The notes under the pieces were generated by a model. It had not been told where the DNA came from and made no database searches. It saw only the letters and a list, made by a program, of their open reading frames with translations. 53,042 nt of DNA. Origin: an uncultured Jannaschia sp. (GTDB lineage Bacteria > Pseudomonadota > Alphaproteobacteria > Rhodobacterales > Rhodobacteraceae). The DNA lies in assembly GCF_947494055.1 (NCBI RefSeq), contig NZ_CANLTR010000021.1, positions 1 to 53,042 on the forward strand, in the 5' to 3' direction. Positions 24,590-35,010 of this stretch are shown piece after piece. How positions within the stretch are numbered: position 1 is the stretch's first letter; each line of letters opens with the position of its first letter. Made by a program: the position numbers and the translations under genes.

Positions 24590-26263
24590 TCAGCTCGCGC
24601 GTGTCGGGTCGGTCATCGGATCGCCCGCTTCCCGGCCCGAGGGCGCGTGCGTCGCGGAGGCCGATCCAACCGGCCGCTCGATCATCCGGTGGACGCGCGG
24701 CGGATGGTTGTCGATATGCAGCGCACGCACGAGGTCGAAGTTCTCGAGGTCGGCCTTCGTCCGGCGCTGTGTGTCGCGTACGTATTCCAGCCAGGTCGGG
24801 ACGTGGTACCGCTCGATCCATAACTCCGGATCGGCCAGATCGCGCAGCAGCGTCCAGCGGCGCGCGCCGTCGCGCAGGCAGATGCGGCGTCGCTCGTTCA
24901 TGACCCGCACGAAGGCGGGCACGTCCGTCTCTCGGATGCGGTGCTCGATGGTGATGACGATCGGGCCGCTGGTGTGCCGGAGGGGGATCGTCGTCTCCGG
25001 CTCCTGCCAGCGGCCGAGCGGGTCCAGATCCTCGTCGCCCGTTCCGGGCAGCGGCACCATCAGACCGAGGAGGCCACCCGCCGCCTGGACGGCGGCGGCC
25101 GACAGGAGGGCCGCCGTCACGCCATGGGCCTCGGCGATCGCGCCGCAGGTCCAGGCTCCGGCCGTCATGCCGCCGAACGTCGCCATCTGATAGAGCGACA
25201 GCGCCCGCGCGACGACCCAGCGGGGCGAGGAGAGTTGCACCGAGACGTTGAAGGTCGAGAGCGCGAGCACCCAGCCCGTTCCCGCCAGCATCAGTGACGG
25301 GATCGTCAGCACCATCGCCCGGCCCAGCCCAGTCCCGACCGCGCCGATCACCAGCAGGACGGAGGCGAGCCGCACGATTCCCTCCGTCGTCAGATGCCCG
25401 CGCGCCCATCCGCTCGAGAGCGCGCCGCCGATGGCGCCGACGCCGAACGCGCCGAGCAGGATGCCGTAGGTCAGCGGCCCGCCCTGGATCAGGTCGCGGG
25501 CCACCACGGGCAACAGCGCGGGCAGCGCCGCCGCCGCGAGGCCGAAGACGGCGCCCCGGAGGAGGACGACGCGGATGTTCGGCGACATCGACACGTAGCG
25601 CAGCCCGGCCGCCATCGCGACGTCGAGCCGTTCGGGCGGCAGGGTGCGCGGCGTCCGCTTCGGGTGCCAGCGCAGCAGGACGACGATGATTCCGACATAG
25701 CTCAGCGCGTTGGTCAGGAACGCCCCCGCCGCGCCGGCGACCGCGACGATCACGCCGCCGATGGCCGGGCCGACGGAGCGGGCGATGTTGAACCCCATCG
25801 AATTGAGCGCCACCGCGCCGGGCAGGGCGGCGCGCGGCACCATGTCCCCCACGGAGGCCTGCCAGGCTGGGTTGTTGAGCGCGGTGCCGCAGCCGATGGC
25901 GAAGGTGAAGGCCAGCAAGCCGAGGGGCGAGAGCCAGTCGTTGTAGGCGAAGACCGCGAGCACCAGGGATACGGCGATCATGAAGCTCTGCGCCGAGAGC
26001 ATGACCAGCCGCCGGTCGAGATTGTCCGCGATGGCCCCGGCGAGAAGCGAGAACATCATGATCGGAAACACGGTCGAGGCCTGCACCAGCGCCACGTCCT
26101 GCGGCGAGTCCGACAGGCTCGTCATCAGCCACGAGGCGCCGACGGCCTGAACGAGCCCGCCGAAGTTCGACGAGACCGACGCCAGCCAGATCGCCCGGAA
26201 GATGGGGATCGAGAATGGCGAGGGCGCCGCGGCGGCGACGTCCGGGGAGGCGGTCGTTGTCAT
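24590..26263 (-). CDS. MFS exporter, MFS_3 (EntS-like) family with C-terminal soluble domain
   Basis: A protein of about 557 residues. Residues about 20-415 carry 12 predicted TM helices of the MFS_3 / EntS-like family (FRAIWLASVSSNFGGLVQAVG; ADNLDRRLVML loop). About 120 residues after the last helix form a soluble domain (PIVITIEHRIRETDVPAFVR; WIERYHVPTWLEYVRD), the NIPSNAP/ABM-like tail commonly found in this family. I start at ATG 26263 (MTTTASPD...); an ORF open to 26353 would add an unlikely N-terminus, and no clear Shine-Dalgarno supports either. The substrate is unknown; family members export siderophores or drugs. Confidence 0.8.
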   Translation of the reverse strand: MTTTASPDVAAAAPSPFSIPIFRAIWLASVSSNFGGLVQAVGASWLMTSLSDSPQDVALVQASTVFPIMMFSLLAGAIADNLDRRLVMLSAQSFMIAVSLVLAVFAYNDWLSPLGLLAFTFAIGCGTALNNPAWQASVGDMVPRAALPGAVALNSMGFNIARSVGPAIGGVIVAVAGAAGAFLTNALSYVGIIVVLLRWHPKRTPRTLPPERLDVAMAAGLRYVSMSPNIRVVLLRGAVFGLAAAALPALLPVVARDLIQGGPLTYGILLGAFGVGAIGGALSSGWARGHLTTEGIVRLASVLLVIGAVGTGLGRAMVLTIPSLMLAGTGWVLALSTFNVSVQLSSPRWVVARALSLYQMATFGGMTAGAWTCGAIAEAHGVTAALLSAAAVQAAGGLLGLMVPLPGTGDEDLDPLGRWQEPETTIPLRHTSGPIVITIEHRIRETDVPAFVRVMNERRRICLRDGARRWTLLRDLADPELWIERYHVPTWLEYVRDTQRRTKADLENFDLVRALHIDNHPPRVHRMIERPVGSASATHAPSGREAGDPMTDPTRAS

Positions 26264-26383
26264 CGGAAGCTGGTCATCGAGGGGTCTCGACGACACCGTT
26301 ACCGGGAACCGCAGGCAGGCGCATCCCGCAATCGCTGCGACCCGCCCTTGCATCCCTCGCGAAGACGCGACGCGGCGGTACTT

Positions 26384-26415
26384 GCGGCGACCTCGGGGAG
26401 GCCCAAGGTCGCCGC
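26384..26415 (-). other. Long perfect stem-loop downstream of the small conserved gene
   Basis: GCGGCGACCT (26384-26393) pairs over 10 bp with AGGTCGCCGC (26406-26415), loop 12 nt. It lies 4 bp after the stop of the 67-residue gene on the minus strand. There is no T-run, so it is a possible transcript 3'-end or processing structure. Confidence 0.4.
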
Positions 26416-26419
26416 TACG

Positions 26420-26623
26420 TCAGGCGTCCTTCTGGGTCGGGTCGTGTGCCCGGCAGGACCACCGCTCGACCGTCCAGCCCGGATGCGTGGCGGTCCAGTC
26501 CGCGAGCTGCGTCTGACCCCGCATCATGCAGGCCATCAGCGGCATCTCCGTGAAGAGAAGACTTTCCTGACGGCATTCCACATGGGAAGCGTTCAGGCAG
26601 GCGAGAAACATCAGTTCGATCAT
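26420..26623 (-). CDS. Small conserved hypothetical protein (67 residues)
   Basis: It begins MIELMFLACLNASHVECRQE, has five cysteines in all and ends in HPGWTVERWSC. The pattern (short hydrophobic start, spaced Cys residues, ATHPGW..E.W.C) recalls a small protein common in Rhodobacteraceae genomes (recollection, unverified). The first ten or so residues could act as a membrane anchor or export signal. It is monocistronic by spacing (156 bp before the MFS start, 170 bp after lolA). Function unknown. Confidence 0.6.
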   Translation of the reverse strand: MIELMFLACLNASHVECRQESLLFTEMPLMACMMRGQTQLADWTATHPGWTVERWSCRAHDPTQKDA

Positions 26624-26793
26624 TGCAAGACCCTTATGCGTGGCATCGAGTCCTCCCAGCCGGCTCGCACCGGCGTTCCGTTTCTACGGACGCCGGACCG
26701 GTGCACCCAATGCAAAAGGTAAGGCACGATCGCTTGCAATCGAAAACTGCGACATTTTGCCCAAAGACGCGGCAATAGCCTATGAATTGTGCG

Positions 26794-27399
26794 TCACTCG
26801 GTCAGGCCCCGCTTCCGCATCTCCTGCGGAATGCTGAACAGGCTCGTCCCGAGCGAGCCGCCGGTCTGCATGTCGCCGAGGATCACCGTGGTCTGCGTGC
26901 CGGCATCGTCGGTGATGACCCATTGCCGGAGCTTCGTCGGGTCCGGCGTGAAGACGAGCTGGATGTTGCCGTATTCCGGATGGGCCGGGTCCTGTAGCGT
27001 CACCGAGGTCTGGGTCGCATCGCCGGTGTGACGGACCAGCATGCCGGATCGGCCCAGGTCGACGTTCTGGGCGAGGATCAGGCTGAGCGGCGTCTGCGAC
27101 AGCGGGTACTGCTCGGGCGGCGTGTTCGACACCGAGTCGAAGATCGCCACCTGGCCCCCGCCGGCGATGACCAGGCCCTTGTTCGGCGCGTCGTAGTCGA
27201 ACCGGGCGCGGTTCGGGCGGCTGATCGACAGATCGCCGGTGGAGATGGTGCCGTCGCCGTTCACCTGCGTGAACTCCGATCGGGCCGTGGCGAATGAGTT
27301 CAGATAGCGGCTGATCTCGCCCACCGGGATCTGCGCCGCGGCGGGCAAGGCGAAGAGGACGAGGATCGAGGCAAGGATCGTGCGGGCGAAGAGGCGCAT
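26794..27399 (-). CDS. lolA: LolA, periplasmic outer-membrane lipoprotein carrier
   Basis: A 201-residue protein with a signal peptide (about residues 1-22, ending AAA-Q). The LolA fold is recognisable from the FTQVNGDGTISTGDLSI and RPNRARFDYDAP segments that form the lipid-binding half barrel. It shuttles lipoproteins from LolCDE to the outer membrane. In Rhodobacterales lolA usually lies near ftsK, as here, but 883 bp containing a VPLPx-CTERM gene separate them. Confidence 0.9.
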   Translation of the reverse strand: MRLFARTILASILVLFALPAAAQIPVGEISRYLNSFATARSEFTQVNGDGTISTGDLSISRPNRARFDYDAPNKGLVIAGGGQVAIFDSVSNTPPEQYPLSQTPLSLILAQNVDLGRSGMLVRHTGDATQTSVTLQDPAHPEYGNIQLVFTPDPTKLRQWVITDDAGTQTTVILGDMQTGGSLGTSLFSIPQEMRKRGLTE

Positions 27400-27627
27400 G
27401 GGAGCAAGGTCCGTTAGGTTTCGTATCGAGGGGCATATAGGGTCCGTCTCGCCGGATTGCCCGGGATATGCGATAGCTGGCGGTCGTCGGCGGATTGCGG
27501 GCCCGATACGTGGCGTGGCATCCGGGCACCTGAAATGCGTCTGCTCTACGCTTAGCCGAATTACGCGTGATCGAATCGTTAAGCTCGGTTAACCTAACGT
27601 GAAGTGTCGTCAATCGAGGATCGCTTC

Positions 27628-28263
27628 ATGTTTGCCCGTCTTCTTGCCTCCGCCGCATTCGTGATCGTCGCGATCCCGGCCGCATCCGCAATCTTCGTGT
27701 TCGAAGGGGCGGTGATGGATACCACTGGGCCGTCGGACACGCCCGGGCTGCCATCCTATCCGCCGATCGGGACGCTTGCGGATATTACTCTGCAAATTCC
27801 TGATGAACCGGACGCGTCCATCGCAAACCGCCTTTCGGCAGGCGCGGGTATCGCCTCCGCGCAAATAATTATTCCCGGCTATCTCGAAGGAACCACTGAT
27901 TTCGTCTTCGCTTCGGACGGGTTCGTCGGCGTCACTGGACTTGGGTTTTCGAATACTGCAGCCGCGACGACTCTCGCTGGGCCGGAGCCCGACCTGTCTG
28001 ATCGGGGCATTCTGTCCTTCGACGGGTTCTTTGATACGCCGCTCGATACGGCGCCGGTGACGATCGGTGACCTTGCCGCTGCGCTGTCGAGCAACGCCTT
28101 GTCGGGGAGGTACGAGTTCGGCCTCGGCGGGGGCGGCGTCTCCGTCGCCTTCGATAGCGACGAAACCGCGGCGCCGGTCCCCGCCGTGCCACTGCCGCCC
28201 GCGGGCTTAGCTCTGCTGGGCGGGATCGGCCTGCTGGGCTTTGCCGGGGCCCGACGCCTCTGA
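27628..28263 (+). CDS. VPLPx-CTERM (PEP-CTERM-like) exported protein
   Basis: A 211-residue protein with an N-terminal signal peptide (MFARLLASAAFVIVAIPAAS). A Gly/Thr/Asp-rich beta-type body follows. The last 25 residues are a sorting tail: VPLPPAGLALLGGIG, hydrophobic helix, then ARRL. This is the VPLPA-CTERM-type signal recognised by an exosortase in Rhodobacterales, here with Pro in place of the last Ala. The protein is expected to be cleaved and displayed or released at the surface. No exosortase is in this window. The start is ATG 27628 after GAGGA; an upstream in-frame start at 27604 lacks a signal sequence. Confidence 0.8.
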   Translation: MFARLLASAAFVIVAIPAASAIFVFEGAVMDTTGPSDTPGLPSYPPIGTLADITLQIPDEPDASIANRLSAGAGIASAQIIIPGYLEGTTDFVFASDGFVGVTGLGFSNTAAATTLAGPEPDLSDRGILSFDGFFDTPLDTAPVTIGDLAAALSSNALSGRYEFGLGGGGVSVAFDSDETAAPVPAVPLPPAGLALLGGIGLLGFAGARRL

Positions 28264-28282
28264 AGGCCGGGCCCACGGGGCC

Positions 28283-31090
28283 TCACCCGTTCGGGTCGGG
28301 CAGCAGGATGTCGCGCTTGCCGACGTGGTTCGCGGCCGTGACCGCACCGTTGTCCTCCATCTGCTCCACCAGGCGCGCGGCCTTGTTGTAGCCGATGCCG
28401 AGCTTGCGCTGGATGTAGGAGGTCGAGCACTTCCGGTCCCGCGCGACGATGGCCACCGCCTGATCGTAGAGCGCGTCCTCGCCGCCCGTGTTGCCGCCCG
28501 TGAGGCCGAGCACCGCGTCGATGTCGGAGGCGTTGTCCTCGTCCGGCCCGTCGAGGACGGACGCGGCGTAGTCCGGCGGACCGTAGGCCTTCAGGTGGTT
28601 GACGATCTCCTCCACCTCCTCGTCGGAGCAGAAGGGCCCGTGGATGCGGGTGATCTTCGAGCCGCCGGCCATGTAGAGCATGTCGCCCATGCCCAGAAGC
28701 TGCTCGGCGCCCATCTCGCCCAGGATCGTGCGCGAGTCGATCTTGGAGGTGACGTGGAAGGAGATCCGCGTCGGAAAGTTCGCCTTGATCGTGCCGGTGA
28801 TGACGTCGACCGAGGGCCGCTGCGTCGCCATGACCAAGTGGATGCCCGACGCCCGCGCCATCTGCGCCAGACGCTGGATGCAGGCCTCGATCTCCTTGCC
28901 CGCGACCATCATCAGGTCGGCCATCTCGTCGACGATGACGACGATATAGGGCAGCTTCTCGGGCACCGTCTCCTCGGTCTCGAAGATCGGGTCGCCGGTC
29001 TCGTCGTCGAAGCCGGTCTGGACCGTCCGGCTGAAGAGCTCGTCCTTCGACAGCGCGTCGCGGACCCGGCCGTTGTAGCCCTCGATGTTGCGCACGCCCA
29101 TGCGGGACATCTTGCGGTAGCGCTCTTCCATTTCGCCCACGACCCACTTGAGGGCCACGACGGCCTTCTTCGGGTCGGTCACGACGGGGGAAAGGAGATG
29201 GGGGATGCCGTCGTAGACGCTGAGCTCCAGCATCTTCGGGTCGATCATGATCATCCGGCAATCGTCGGGAGAGAGCTTGTAGAGCAGCGACAGGATCATC
29301 GTGTTGATCGCCACGGACTTGCCCGAGCCCGTCGTCCCCGCGATCAGCAGGTGCGGCATCTTGGCGAGGTTGGCGACGATCGGGGCGCCGCCGATATCCT
29401 TGCCCAGCGCGAGCGGCAGGGCCTGCACGGTGTCCTCGAAGTTCGGGGCCGAGAGGATCTCGCGCAGGACGACCTTCTCGCGCTTCTCGTTGGGAAGTTC
29501 GATGCCGATGACGCTGCGTCCCGGCACGGTGGAGACGCGGGCCGAGAGCGCCGACATGGAGCGCGCGATGTCGTCGGCGAGCCCGATCACGCGGCTGGCC
29601 TTGAGACCGGCGGCGGGTTCGAGCTCGTACATCGTGACGACGGGGCCGGGGCGGACCGAGACGATCTCGCCCTTCACGCCGTAATCCTCGAGCACACCCT
29701 CGAGCTGCCGGGCGTTCTCCTCCAGCGCCTGATCGGAGAGGTGGTGGCGTTCCACCGTGCCCGGGTCGGTCAGCAGCTCGAGCGGCGGCATCTCGTAATC
29801 GTCGTCTTCGGCCGGCGCGGGCGTGGCGCGGATCGCGCGTTTGGGCGTGGGCTTGGGCGCTGCGGGCACGTCCCGGTCGATCGCATGACGCAAGGGCAGG
29901 GCGTGCTGGTCGTTCACCGCGTCGTCCTCGTCATCCTCGAGGAGTGGATCGGTCTCCAGATCGGGCATGGCTGTCCGGCGGATCGGCCGCGCGGACGTCT
30001 CGTCGGCGTCCGTCTCGATTGCCCGATCCTCGACGGATCGGTCCACGGCGGGTCGGTCCGCAGCGGACCAATCCTCGACGAGCGGGTCCTCCTCGACGCG
30101 CCGGTGCGTGGCGGCCGTCAGCGTGGGCTCGGCCCGCTCCATCGGCGCGTCGGTCTGTGCGGCCAAAGCCTGCGAGATCGAGGCGCGGCGGACGCGGGTG
30201 CGGACCGCGCTGGCGATCCGCGCACGCACCCGGTCATCGTCGGGCAAGTCGAAGTCGAACCCGTCCCCCCCGGTCCCCTCGTCCGGTGTCTCCGGCCCGG
30301 TCGAACGCCGCATGGGCAACCAGGACAGCCAGCGCGACCGGGTCGGCGCCTCGTCCTCGACCTCCTCGTCGTCCTCCGCCCGGGCTGCCCGACGCTCGCG
30401 CAGGGCGGCCGCGCCCTTCGCCGTGCCCCGCGCCGCGCCTTTCGCCGCGCTGCCGGTGGCCACGCGCAGCGCGTGCCATGCCACGCCGAGCCCGTTGAGG
30501 AAGAACAGCCCGCCGGTCCGCAGGTCCTCCCGCGTGAAGCCCAGCACCCAGGCACCGACGAAGACCGCCGCGGCCGAGATCACCAGCGTGAAGAGTTTGA
30601 GGCCCAGCACCGCGTGGATCGGCAGGATCGACAGCAGTGCGCCGAGCCCGGTATCGCCGAACAGGCCGCCCAGCCCGAAATCGTGCGTCCAGGCCGGTCC
30701 CGGCACCAGCGACGCGCAGTGCAGCGACAGCAGCAGCACCCAGCCCGGCACGAAGAACGCGCGGGGCAGGACGCGTTCCGAGCCGCCGTGGAGCGCGAAG
30801 CGCAGGCCCCAGACGACGAGCGCCACCGGCAGGCCGAGCGCGCCGTAGCCGAGGATCAGGTAGAGCGGCGCGGCCAGCGACGCGCCGAACATGCCGAGCC
30901 AGTTCTGCGGCGTCGCATCCGTCGCGGCCAGCCAGTTCGGATCGTCGGGGTGGTAGCTGAGCAGGAGTGCGGCCCCGAGCAGGCCCAGGACCACCATCAA
31001 GACGCCCAGACCCTCGCGCCCGCGCCGGGCGAGGCTGATCTGCAGCCGGGTGTCCAGAAGGGGATCGCGTTGTCGCGCCGGATAGGCCAT
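28283..31090 (-). CDS. ftsK: FtsK/SpoIIIE-type DNA translocase
   Basis: A 935-residue protein. Four N-terminal TM helices (residues about 24-185) anchor it at the septum. A charged Arg/Asp/Glu-rich linker (about 230-440) precedes the motor, with Walker A GTTGSGKS and Walker [12 protein letters not shown]. The C-terminal winged-helix gamma domain ([20 protein letters not shown]) recognises KOPS sites. It pumps chromosomal DNA during division and activates XerCD at dif. The start is [10 protein letters not shown] at 31090; the open frame upstream to 31303 overlaps the aminotransferase gene and is not credible. It lies 11 bp downstream of that gene. Confidence 0.95.
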   Translation of the reverse strand: MAYPARQRDPLLDTRLQISLARRGREGLGVLMVVLGLLGAALLLSYHPDDPNWLAATDATPQNWLGMFGASLAAPLYLILGYGALGLPVALVVWGLRFALHGGSERVLPRAFFVPGWVLLLSLHCASLVPGPAWTHDFGLGGLFGDTGLGALLSILPIHAVLGLKLFTLVISAAAVFVGAWVLGFTREDLRTGGLFFLNGLGVAWHALRVATGSAAKGAARGTAKGAAALRERRAARAEDDEEVEDEAPTRSRWLSWLPMRRSTGPETPDEGTGGDGFDFDLPDDDRVRARIASAVRTRVRRASISQALAAQTDAPMERAEPTLTAATHRRVEEDPLVEDWSAADRPAVDRSVEDRAIETDADETSARPIRRTAMPDLETDPLLEDDEDDAVNDQHALPLRHAIDRDVPAAPKPTPKRAIRATPAPAEDDDYEMPPLELLTDPGTVERHHLSDQALEENARQLEGVLEDYGVKGEIVSVRPGPVVTMYELEPAAGLKASRVIGLADDIARSMSALSARVSTVPGRSVIGIELPNEKREKVVLREILSAPNFEDTVQALPLALGKDIGGAPIVANLAKMPHLLIAGTTGSGKSVAINTMILSLLYKLSPDDCRMIMIDPKMLELSVYDGIPHLLSPVVTDPKKAVVALKWVVGEMEERYRKMSRMGVRNIEGYNGRVRDALSKDELFSRTVQTGFDDETGDPIFETEETVPEKLPYIVVIVDEMADLMMVAGKEIEACIQRLAQMARASGIHLVMATQRPSVDVITGTIKANFPTRISFHVTSKIDSRTILGEMGAEQLLGMGDMLYMAGGSKITRIHGPFCSDEEVEEIVNHLKAYGPPDYAASVLDGPDEDNASDIDAVLGLTGGNTGGEDALYDQAVAIVARDRKCSTSYIQRKLGIGYNKAARLVEQMEDNGAVTAANHVGKRDILLPDPNG

Positions 31091-31101
31091 TCGGGGTCCT
31101 C

Positions 31102-32274
31102 CTACGTGTACAGGCAGTCGCGCAGCCGGGTGAGGCCGCGGACCGTCTCGTCCTGCGGCCCGACCAGCGCGACCCGGACGAAGCCGGTGCCTGGATTGCC
31201 GTTCATCGTGTCGCGGGCGAAATAGGCGCCGGGCATCACCCGCACGCCCGTCTCGGTCCAGAGCTTCACCGCCGCCCGCTCGCCGTCCTCCACGGGCAGC
31301 CACAGGAAGAAGCCGGCCTCGGGGACGGGATGGTTGCCGAGGATCTCGCGCGCCGCCGCGAATTTCGCGGCGTAAAGGGCGCGGTTCGCCTCCACGTGGC
31401 TCTCCTCGGCCCAGGCTCGGGCGGCCGCCATCTGCAGCGGCAGCGGCAGCGGCGCGCCCGAATAGGCGCGCAGCTGCTTCATCCGCGCCATGTTGCCCGG
31501 TCCGGAGACGGCGAAGCCGGATCGCAGACCCGCGAGGTTCGAGCGCTTGGAGAGTGAATGGAAGGCCACGACCCGCTCAGGGTCGGCGCCCGTCGCACGA
31601 ACGGCCTCGAGGATGCCCGTCGGCGGCGCGCCGGTGTAGATCTCGGCGTAGCATTCGTCTGCGAAGATCGTGAAGTCGTGCCGCTCGGCCAGGTCCAGAA
31701 GCGTCGTCCAGTAATCGAGCGAGGCGACGGCGCCCTGCGGGTTCGACGGCGAGCAGATGTAGACGATGGCCGTCCGGTCGAGCAGGTCCGCGTCCAGCGC
31801 CGCGAAGTCGGGCAGGTCGCCCGTCGCCGCCGAAGCGTTCACGTAGACCGGCTCCGCCCGCACCGCGAGCGCGGCGACGGCGTAGACCTGGTAGAACGGG
31901 TTCGGTGTCAGGATCGCGGGCTGCCGCCCGGCTTTCTCCTCGGGGCAGAGCGCCATCGCGGTGTTGTAGAGACCCTCGCGCGTCCCGTTCAGCGCGAGGA
32001 TCTCCCGCTCCGGGTCGGCCGCGTAGCCGTAGCGCCGCATGAGCCAGTCGGCGCAGGCCGCGAGCAGTTCGGGCGTGCCGTCATTCGGCGGGTAGGACAT
32101 GAACGCGTCCCGGTGCGCCGCGATCACCTCGCCCACGAAGGCCGGGGCCGGGTGGCGCGGATCGCCGATCGTCATCTGAATCGGCGCGTCGCCCGGCGCG
32201 AGATCGCCGAGCAGCGTCCTGAGACGCGGAAACGCGTATTCGGGCAGTTCGGAGAACCGCGTCGGAGAAATCAT
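31102..32274 (-). CDS. Class I/II PLP-dependent aminotransferase (DapC-like)
   Basis: A 390-residue fold-type I aminotransferase. The PLP lysine is K243 in [12 protein letters not shown]. Other features are the SPSNPQG motif, ADECYAEIY, and a C-terminal Arg region ([11 protein letters not shown]). It is most similar in pattern to N-succinyldiaminopimelate aminotransferases of the lysine and peptidoglycan pathway, but related enzymes accept other amino acids. I start at [10 protein letters not shown] (32274), with GAGG upstream; the ORF opens 45 nt earlier. It is immediately upstream of ftsK, a common pairing in this order. Confidence 0.85.
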   Translation of the reverse strand: MISPTRFSELPEYAFPRLRTLLGDLAPGDAPIQMTIGDPRHPAPAFVGEVIAAHRDAFMSYPPNDGTPELLAACADWLMRRYGYAADPEREILALNGTREGLYNTAMALCPEEKAGRQPAILTPNPFYQVYAVAALAVRAEPVYVNASAATGDLPDFAALDADLLDRTAIVYICSPSNPQGAVASLDYWTTLLDLAERHDFTIFADECYAEIYTGAPPTGILEAVRATGADPERVVAFHSLSKRSNLAGLRSGFAVSGPGNMARMKQLRAYSGAPLPLPLQMAAARAWAEESHVEANRALYAAKFAAAREILGNHPVPEAGFFLWLPVEDGERAAVKLWTETGVRVMPGAYFARDTMNGNPGTGFVRVALVGPQDETVRGLTRLRDCLYT

Positions 32275-32397
32275 GCCTGCGCCTCGATACGGGTGCTCTG
32301 CCGGCCCCGTTTCGTTCACGATAGCAAAGCCGCGCGCCCGGGGTCCAACGAAAAGCGGGACCGGCCGGACGGTGTGACATTCGCGTCGATCGGCCGG

Positions 32398-33723
32398 TCA
32401 GGCCAGCGCCGCCTCCATCGCCGCGCCGAGGCGCAGCAAGCGGTGCTCCTGCCGCGGCGGGGCGAGCGCCATCACGCCGCACATCGGCACGCCCGTCGGC
32501 AGGGTCAGCCCGCAAAGGCCAAGCAGGTTTCCGACCCGCGTGTTGCGCAGGGCGAGGAGATTCTCCTCCACGTAATAGGACTCGTCTGAGAGCAGCCGTT
32601 CGCGCTTCGGCGGCAGGATCGCGGCGGTCGGCAGGAGCACGGCGTCGTAGCCCGCCGTCGCGGTCAGGTACTCCGCCACCGCTGCACGCCGCCTCCGAAC
32701 TGCGACGAGCACGTCCTTCGCGGTCGCGTCACGGCCTGTCCGGAACCGTTCCAGGATGCGGTCGAACATCAGGTGCGGCGCGGCCTCGATCGCCTCGTGC
32801 CAGATCGCGTAGGCCTCCGGCGAGAACAGGTGCGGCGTCTGCGCCATCGCCGCGGCGACCGAGGGAAGCTCCGCCCGCTCGATCGTCGCGCCGGCCGCCT
32901 CGAAGCGCTCGATCGCCTGCTGGCAGGCCGCGCGCGGTTCGTCGCGGCTGGTCTCGAGGTAATCGGCGAGCACGAGGAAGCGCCGACGGTGCAGGCTCGC
33001 GCCCGCGAGGTCGGGCGGGACCGTGCCCTCCAGCAGCGCCAGCGCCAGCGCGCAATCCTCTACATTACGAGCAAGGGGGCCGATCGTGTCCATCGACTCC
33101 ACGAGCGGGACCGTGCCCCGGTCCGAGACGCGGCCATGCGAGGTCTTCAGACCCACGAGGTCGTTCCACGCGGCTGGGTTGCGAACCGAGCCGCCGGTAT
33201 CGGATCCGATCGCCACCGGCGCCAACCCGAACGCCACGGAGGCTGCCCCGCCGGAGGTCGATCCGCCGGGCACGCGGTCGGGGTCGTGCCGGTTCGGCGG
33301 CGTGGCCGTCTTCGGGTTCAGGCCAAGTCCTGAAAAGGCCAGCTCGCTCATATGCGTCTTGCCGATGCAGACGCTGCCGCCCGCCGTCGCGTTCGCGAGC
33401 ACCTCGGCATCCTCCTCGGGAACACGGTCCTTCAGGAGCGCCGATCCGGACTCCGTCGGCAGGCCCGCGGTGTCGAACAGATCCTTCCAGGAGACCGGCA
33501 CGCCGTCGAGCGGCCCTCGGCGCGTGCCGGTCCGCGCGCGCCCCGCCGCGGCCGCGGCCTCGGCTCGTGCGCGGTCGGCGGTGACGTGGGTGAAGATCGT
33601 GTCGCGATGCGCGTGGCCGTCGATCGCGTCGAGGAAGGTCTCGCATAGCGCCTCCGGGTCGATCTCGCCCGCGCCGATCCCGCGCCCGAGGTCGCCCGCG
33701 CCCATCCACAGCCAGTCGCGCAT
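32398..33723 (-). CDS. Amidase-signature enzyme
   Basis: A 441-residue amidase of the GatA-like signature family. The Ser-cisSer-Lys triad is K80, S155 (GGSTSGGAAS) and S179 (GSDTGGS). VPVSWKDLFDTAGLPT and SVRNPAAW are typical flanks. It is not GatA itself, since length and C-terminus differ and gatB/gatC are absent. It is expected to hydrolyse a small amide, substrate unknown. Divergent from the UbiH-type gene across 84 bp, and upstream of the aminotransferase with a 123-bp gap. Confidence 0.85.
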   Translation of the reverse strand: MRDWLWMGAGDLGRGIGAGEIDPEALCETFLDAIDGHAHRDTIFTHVTADRARAEAAAAAGRARTGTRRGPLDGVPVSWKDLFDTAGLPTESGSALLKDRVPEEDAEVLANATAGGSVCIGKTHMSELAFSGLGLNPKTATPPNRHDPDRVPGGSTSGGAASVAFGLAPVAIGSDTGGSVRNPAAWNDLVGLKTSHGRVSDRGTVPLVESMDTIGPLARNVEDCALALALLEGTVPPDLAGASLHRRRFLVLADYLETSRDEPRAACQQAIERFEAAGATIERAELPSVAAAMAQTPHLFSPEAYAIWHEAIEAAPHLMFDRILERFRTGRDATAKDVLVAVRRRRAAVAEYLTATAGYDAVLLPTAAILPPKRERLLSDESYYVEENLLALRNTRVGNLLGLCGLTLPTGVPMCGVMALAPPRQEHRLLRLGAAMEAALA

Positions 33724-33807
33724 GTCCGTCTCCGTTTGGTGTCGCGCGCCACGCTAGGCGGCCGGACGCGGTTGGACAATGGCGCCACGGCACGCATATG
33801 GGACCAC

Positions 33808-35010
33808 ATGGATACGGACGTCATCATCGTCGGCGGCGGGCTGACCGGACCGCTGACCGCCCTCGCGCTCGCCGATGCGGGGATCGCCTCCATCCTTCTC
33901 GACGCGCGCCCCCGGGCGGTGTTCGACGACGCCTTCGACGGGCGGGCCTATGCGCTGGCGCTGGGCTCGGTCAGGGTTCTGCGCGCGCTCGGGCTCTGGG
34001 ACGATCTGGCAGAGGTGGCGCAGCCGATCACCGGCATCCGCGCCAGCGACGGGCGCGCGGGGGAGGGGGCGTCGCCGCTGCACCTCGCCTTCGAGGCCTC
34101 CGAGATCGGCGAGTCCTTCATGGGCCAGATGGTCGAGGACCGGCATCTGCGCCCCGCGCTCCTCGCCGCTTGCGACGCGAGCGACCGGATCGAGATGCGC
34201 TTCGGGGTCGAGGTCGTCGGCCATTCCGTCGAGGACGCTGCCGTCCGGGTCGAGGCCGACGGGACGCTCGCCGCGCGTCTCCTCCTCGGATGCGACGGGC
34301 GGGCCAGCGGCGTGGCGCGGCGGGCCGGGATCGGCCGGACGGGGCGCGAATACGGACAGACGGCGCTGGTCTGCGCCGTCGGCTTCGAGCGGCCGCATCA
34401 CGGCATCGCGCACCAGTTCTTCATGCCCGCGGGCCCGCTCGCCATCCTGCCGTTGCGGGGCGAGCGTGCCAGCATCGTCTGGACCGAGGCGGACGACGTT
34501 GCCGCCGATCTGAACGCGCTTTCCGATGCCGACTACCTCGACATCCTGCGTCCGCGCTTCGGCAGCTTTCTGGGGGAGATCGAGCTTCTGGGCGCGCGGC
34601 ACACCTACCCGCTGTCCCTGAGCCTCGCGCAGGACTTCGTCGCACCCCGCGTGGCCCTTGTCGGCGACGCGGCGCATGGCATTCACCCGATCGCGGGGCA
34701 GGGGCTCAACCTCGGGGTCAAGGACGTGGCCGCGCTGGCCGACGTGCTCGCCGATGCGCGGATGCGGGGCGAGGATATCGGCGCGCCGGACGTGCTCGCG
34801 CGCTACACGCGCTGGCGGCGGTTCGACACGACGGTCATGGGCGTCGCCACGGACGCGGTGAACCGGCTCTTCTCCAACGACAACCCGCTGCTACGGCTCG
34901 GACGCGACCTGGGGATGGGCGCGGTCTCGGCAATGCCGGGCCTGCGGCGACGCTTCATCCGCGAAGCGGCGGGCCTGACCGGCGACCTGCCGCGCCTGAT
35001 GCGACGCTGA
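33808..35010 (+). CDS. UbiH/UbiF/COQ6-type FAD-dependent hydroxylase
   Basis: A 400-residue flavoprotein monooxygenase. The N-terminal FAD-binding motif VIIVGGGLTGP and the second FAD motif LVGDAAHGIHPIAGQGLNLG (about residues 285-304) define the ubiquinone biosynthesis hydroxylase family. It probably hydroxylates a ring position of the ubiquinone precursor; which one (C1, C5, C6) cannot be decided here. The start is ATG 33808; the frame opens further upstream at 33736, but the motif begins directly after the chosen Met. It abuts the convergent Trm112 gene with no spacer. Confidence 0.85.
   Translation: MDTDVIIVGGGLTGPLTALALADAGIASILLDARPRAVFDDAFDGRAYALALGSVRVLRALGLWDDLAEVAQPITGIRASDGRAGEGASPLHLAFEASEIGESFMGQMVEDRHLRPALLAACDASDRIEMRFGVEVVGHSVEDAAVRVEADGTLAARLLLGCDGRASGVARRAGIGRTGREYGQTALVCAVGFERPHHGIAHQFFMPAGPLAILPLRGERASIVWTEADDVAADLNALSDADYLDILRPRFGSFLGEIELLGARHTYPLSLSLAQDFVAPRVALVGDAAHGIHPIAGQGLNLGVKDVAALADVLADARMRGEDIGAPDVLARYTRWRRFDTTVMGVATDAVNRLFSNDNPLLRLGRDLGMGAVSAMPGLRRRFIREAAGLTGDLPRLMRR

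Noticed and set aside
27579-27592. CtrA-like box TTAA-N6-TTAA upstream of the VPLPP-CTERM gene
   Set aside because: The CtrA consensus needs seven bases between the half-sites; the spacing here is six, and short TTAA pairs occur by chance.
28264-28282. Bidirectional terminator between the VPLPP-CTERM and ftsK genes
   Set aside because: Only a 5-bp imperfect stem without T-runs could be drawn in the 19-bp gap.
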